A stretch of 37,474 bases of DNA, from NCBI GenBank assembly GCA_045807325.1, contig JBJMHP010000256.1:1-37474 (forward strand), in the 5' to 3' direction. The notes under the pieces were generated by a model. The model did no database searches. It worked only from the letters and a program-made list of their open reading frames with translations, and was not told the origin of the DNA. A program made the translations under genes and the position numbers. The DNA comes from CALGFH01 sp045807325. GTDB taxonomy: Bacteria > Actinomycetota > CALGFH01. Each line of letters begins with the position of its first letter. Position 1 is the first letter of the stretch. This document shows, in pieces, positions 35,073 through 37,474 of this stretch.

Positions 35073-35116
35073 GCGGCGAGCACGCCGAGGTCGCGGCGTT
35101 CCTGAGCAAGCACCAT
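35069..35116 (-). CDS. 15-residue leader ORF coupled to galT
   Basis: An ATG at 35116 with AAGGAGG just upstream opens a frame for MVLAQERRDLGVLAA and ends in a TGA that overlaps the galT ATG by ATGA. galT itself has no Shine-Dalgarno sequence, so ribosomes probably reach galT through this small ORF. It may be only a loading device or may regulate galT. No stalling motif is obvious in the peptide. Confidence 0.55.
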   Translation of the reverse strand: MVLAQERRDLGVLAA

Positions 35117-35133
35117 CGGCCTCCTTGCCGGCA

Positions 35134-35161
35134 ACCGTACCCCACCCCAACCGCCGTCGAA
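35134..35161 (-). promoter_or_regulatory. Possible galT leader promoter (TTCGAC - 16 - TACGGT)
   Basis: On the minus strand TTCGAC (35156-35161) and TACGGT (35134-35139) are 16 bases apart. Transcription would begin near 35127, right at the leader-ORF Shine-Dalgarno sequence, which makes a very short 5' end and keeps confidence low. Confidence 0.3.
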
Positions 35162-35261
35162 CAGCGTCCCTCAGGACCCATGTGTGATGCTGTTCGATAG
35201 CGGTCCGGGAGCGGTTGACGGGAAGATACCGGCGTCCGCCCGCCGTCCGGAGGAGCCACCG

Positions 35262-37202
35262 ATGCCCGGGAGCCGGCGTGGCCGCCTGCTGGTGGCGCTG
35301 GCCCTGGCCGCGGCGGCCCTGGCCGGGTGCTCGGGCGAGGAGCCCCGGGGCACGGTCAACGTGGCCATGTACGACAACTTCTTCGCCCGTGAGGTGACCC
35401 GGGTGCCGGCCGGGACCAGGGTCCGGTTCCCCAACCGGGGCCGCACCGCCCACAACGCCGTGGCCGTCGACGGGAGCTGGCGCACCCCCGGCCGCGTCGG
35501 GGCCGACGAGGCGGCCGCCGTGGTGCTCGACCGGCCGGGCGTGTACCGCTTCTACTGCACGTTCCACGCCACCCGGGACGGCCGCCAGGGCATGGCCGCC
35601 ACCATGGTGGTCGGCGACGTGATCTACTACCCGGGCCAGGAGGTCGGCGGCGGCCCGGCGCTCCAGCCGGTCAGGCGGGCCAGCGGGACCACCCGGCGGG
35701 TGCCCGAGGACCACCGAACCATCCAGGCCGCGGTCGATGCGGCCCGGCCCGGCGACCTGATCCTGGTCGGCCCCGGCGTCTACCGCGAGGAGGTCAAGGT
35801 CACCGTGCCGTCGCTGGTCATTCGGGGCCGCGACCGCGACCGGGTGGTGATCGACGGCGAGTTCCAGCGCCCCAACGGCATCAGCGTGACCGCCGACGGG
35901 GTGGCGGTCGAGAACCTGACCGTCCGCAACGCCCGCATCAACGGGGTGTTCTGGACCGGCGTCCGCGGCTACCGCGCCAGCTATGTCACCGCCTACAACA
36001 ACAAGGACTACGGCATCTACGCCTTCGACTCGGTCGACGGCGCCTTCGAGCACTCCTATGCCTCGGGGTCACCCGACTCCGGCTTCTACATCGGCCAGTG
36101 CCATCCCTGCGACGCCGTCATCGACCGGGTCACCGCCGAGCACAACGCCCTCGGCTACTCGGGCACCAACGCCGGCGGCAACCTTCAGATCGTCCGGTCC
36201 ACCTGGCGGTTCAACTGGGCCGGGATCGTCCCCAACACCCTCGACACCGAGCTGCTGCCGCCGTTCCGCCAGGTCGACATCGTCGGCAACCATGTCGAGG
36301 GCAACGACAACCGGCTCGCGCCCGGGCTGCCCCTCCAGTGGGGTGCGTTCGGCAACGGCATCGTCCTCGGCGGCGGCAACGGCTCGCGGGTCGAGCGTAA
36401 CCGGGTCCTGGACCACCGCAACCACGGCATCCTGGTCAGCCCCAACCTGGACGAGCACCTCTGGACCGCCTCGGGCAACCGGGTGGTGGGCAACGTGGTC
36501 GAGGGGTCGGGCCGGGCCGACCTGGCCCTGGCCGCCCCGGCCGGGGACGGCAACTGCTTCCAGGACAACCTGGCCCGCACCTCGATCCCGGTGGGGTTGC
36601 AGGCCTTCCAGCGCTGCTCGGGCCTGCGCCTGCCGGTGCGCATGGACCTGTCCACCACCCTGGCCAGCCTTGGCCTGGTCGCCGAGGCCAACACCGGCGC
36701 CTACCCGGCCAACCGGCCGGAGGACCAGCCGGTCCCCCCGCCCCAGGAGCAGCTCCCCGGCGGGGCCGGGGCGCCGGTGCGCCCGGCCGTGGAGGTGTTC
36801 GCCTCCCACCGGGTCGACCTGGCCCGGGTGCCCCTGCCCGGCGCCTCCGACCAGCCACCGACCACCCGTAAGGAGCCAACCGTGTTCGGCGTCCCGATCC
36901 TCGCCGCATCGCCCTGGCAGCTGCTGTTCGCCCTCTACGGCTACCTGCTGCCGTTCGTGCTGTACGCCGCCTGGACCTCGCTCGCCCTGTGGGACCTGGC
37001 CCGCCGCGACGACCTCGGCCGGGGCGCGGCCATCGCCTGGATCGCGGTCATCCTGCTGGTGCCGTTCCTGGGCGTGATCGCCTACCACGTCCTCGGCCGG
37101 CCCCGCCTCCCGGCCTGGCTGCGGGCGGCCGTGATCGGCGGCGGCGTGGCCGCCTACCTGGTCATCCTCGGGGTCGGGGCCCTGCTGGGCGGCATCGCCT
37201 GA
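35262..37202 (+). CDS. Lipoprotein fusion: cupredoxin, NosD-like beta-helix, PLDc_N membrane domain
   Basis: The 646-residue protein has a lipobox LAGC (Cys23), then a cupredoxin (residues about 30-120) with type 1 copper ligands His64, Cys99, His102 and probably Met111. A right-handed parallel beta-helix follows (about 145-460, NosD/PbH1 type: VPEDHRTIQAAVDAARPGD, then repeated GI.V..N.. turns), then a Pro-rich linker and a C-terminal PLDc_N-type domain with three hydrophobic helices (about 555-645, WDLARRDDLGRGAAIAWIAV). It may carry copper or handle electrons or sugars at the cell surface; the function is not established. GGAGGAG precedes the ATG. A terminator and the oxidoreductase gene follow. 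NosD is known from copper-enzyme maturation in denitrification, so a role in copper delivery is possible. Confidence 0.85.
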   Translation: MPGSRRGRLLVALALAAAALAGCSGEEPRGTVNVAMYDNFFAREVTRVPAGTRVRFPNRGRTAHNAVAVDGSWRTPGRVGADEAAAVVLDRPGVYRFYCTFHATRDGRQGMAATMVVGDVIYYPGQEVGGGPALQPVRRASGTTRRVPEDHRTIQAAVDAARPGDLILVGPGVYREEVKVTVPSLVIRGRDRDRVVIDGEFQRPNGISVTADGVAVENLTVRNARINGVFWTGVRGYRASYVTAYNNKDYGIYAFDSVDGAFEHSYASGSPDSGFYIGQCHPCDAVIDRVTAEHNALGYSGTNAGGNLQIVRSTWRFNWAGIVPNTLDTELLPPFRQVDIVGNHVEGNDNRLAPGLPLQWGAFGNGIVLGGGNGSRVERNRVLDHRNHGILVSPNLDEHLWTASGNRVVGNVVEGSGRADLALAAPAGDGNCFQDNLARTSIPVGLQAFQRCSGLRLPVRMDLSTTLASLGLVAEANTGAYPANRPEDQPVPPPQEQLPGGAGAPVRPAVEVFASHRVDLARVPLPGASDQPPTTRKEPTVFGVPILAASPWQLLFALYGYLLPFVLYAAWTSLALWDLARRDDLGRGAAIAWIAVILLVPFLGVIAYHVLGRPRLPAWLRAAVIGGGVAAYLVILGVGALLGGIA

Positions 37203-37206
37203 GCGG

Positions 37207-37234
37207 GCATCGCCTGCGATGCTTGTTCTGCTTT
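37207..37234 (+). terminator. Rho-independent terminator after the cupredoxin fusion gene
   Basis: GCATCG-CCTG-CGATGC (37207-37222) is a perfect 6-bp stem with a 4-base loop, followed by the T-rich TTGTTCTGCTTT, starting five bases after the stop codon. Confidence 0.65.
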
Positions 37235-37266
37235 AGCCGGGTTTATCCGGGGTATACGATAAATCC
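37232..37266 (+). promoter_or_regulatory. Promoter with overlapping inverted repeat before the oxidoreductase gene
   Basis: TTTAGC (37232-37237) and TACGAT (37255-37260) are 17 bases apart and make a plausible -35/-10 pair. GGGTTTATC (37239-37247) and GATAAATCC (37258-37266) form an inverted repeat with one mismatch over the -10, a likely operator. The AT content here is well above that of the surrounding DNA. Confidence 0.5.
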
Positions 37267-37292
37267 GCCGCATGGCCACAAAGGGGAGTGCC

Positions 37293-37474
37293 ATGGACCT
37301 CCGAAAGCGGCTGGGATCCTGGCCGGTCATCCGCCAGCTCCAGCAGGGAGACAGCCTGGGTCTCGGCAAGGCGGCCCAGTCGCCTCGCTCGGCGGCCCTG
37401 GAGCCGCGGACCGCCACCGCCGACCGGATGGCCCGCTCGGTCTGCCCCTACTGCGCGGTCGGCTGCGGCCAGCG
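37293..37474 (+). CDS. Molybdopterin oxidoreductase, formate-dehydrogenase-like (N-terminal part, partial)
   Basis: The first 60 codons run off the right edge. After a basic N-terminal stretch of about 45 residues (including WPVIRQLQQGDSLG and PRTATADRMARS) comes CPYCAVGCGQ, the start of the [4Fe-4S] cysteine motif of the Mo/W-bis-MGD oxidoreductase family, in the form seen at the N-terminus of formate dehydrogenase alpha subunits. GGGGAG stands five bases before the ATG. A stop or selenocysteine codon at the active site cannot be checked because it lies outside the window. Confidence 0.85.
   Translation, partial: MDLRKRLGSWPVIRQLQQGDSLGLGKAAQSPRSAALEPRTATADRMARSVCPYCAVGCGQ

Overview
The window is about 37.5 kb of very GC-rich DNA with dense, short-spaced genes. 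GTG starts are common, Shine-Dalgarno sequences are GGAGG-like, and overlapping GTGA/ATGA start-stop junctions occur. A SigB/SigF-type sigma factor, an AfsR/SARP-type regulator, a NarL-type two-component system and a LexA-like CGAAC-N4-GTTCG palindrome all point to an actinobacterium (Actinomycetota). I cannot name the genus. No rRNA, tRNA, CRISPR array or insertion sequence was seen.

Layout. 1-6583: after the last codons of an unidentified plus-strand gene comes a minus-strand run of GH13 alpha-glucosidase (frameshifted), TypA/BipA GTPase, HMG-CoA lyase, alternative sigma factor, hemerythrin-like protein and a DUF6328 membrane protein. A 21-bp perfect hairpin covers the ribosome binding site of the last gene. 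6677-14009: NhaA antiporter, a remnant of a metallo-beta-lactamase-fold gene, a DUF2231-Rieske fusion, a GAF protein, a DUF255 thioredoxin-like protein on the minus strand, an NTF2-like protein, and a coupled phosphotransferase-methyltransferase pair. 14006-20937: a damaged region holding a SARP regulator with three frameshifts, a 32-codon glyoxalase remnant, a MOSC protein, and two divergent genes (phosphotransferase and acyl-CoA ligase) that both lost their 5' parts at one junction near 18660. A PHP-domain protein and an SRPBCC protein follow.

21008-37474: a structured leader and L,D-transpeptidase, a membrane-anchored protein, then galK and galT about 9.4 kb apart. Between galK and galT sits a compact module: two paralogous RND permeases flanking a 155-aa lipoprotein that resembles only the membrane-proximal part of an RND adaptor, a divergently transcribed histidine kinase/response regulator pair, and a secreted PepSY-like protein with a LexA-like operator. 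galT is preceded by a 15-aa leader ORF with ATGA coupling. The right end carries a cupredoxin / NosD-like beta-helix / PLDc_N fusion lipoprotein, an intrinsic terminator, and the start of a formate-dehydrogenase-like molybdopterin oxidoreductase with its own inverted-repeat promoter region.

Inference: the RND-lipoprotein-kinase/regulator-PepSY block is the best candidate for a little-described system, namely envelope-stress or efflux machinery built from Gram-negative-type RND pumps without the usual periplasmic and outer-membrane partners. The five frameshifts in otherwise well-preserved genes are all mended by adding one base, most of them in G/C runs. They are therefore more likely consensus errors than real pseudogenes, which should be settled before the genes are called dead.
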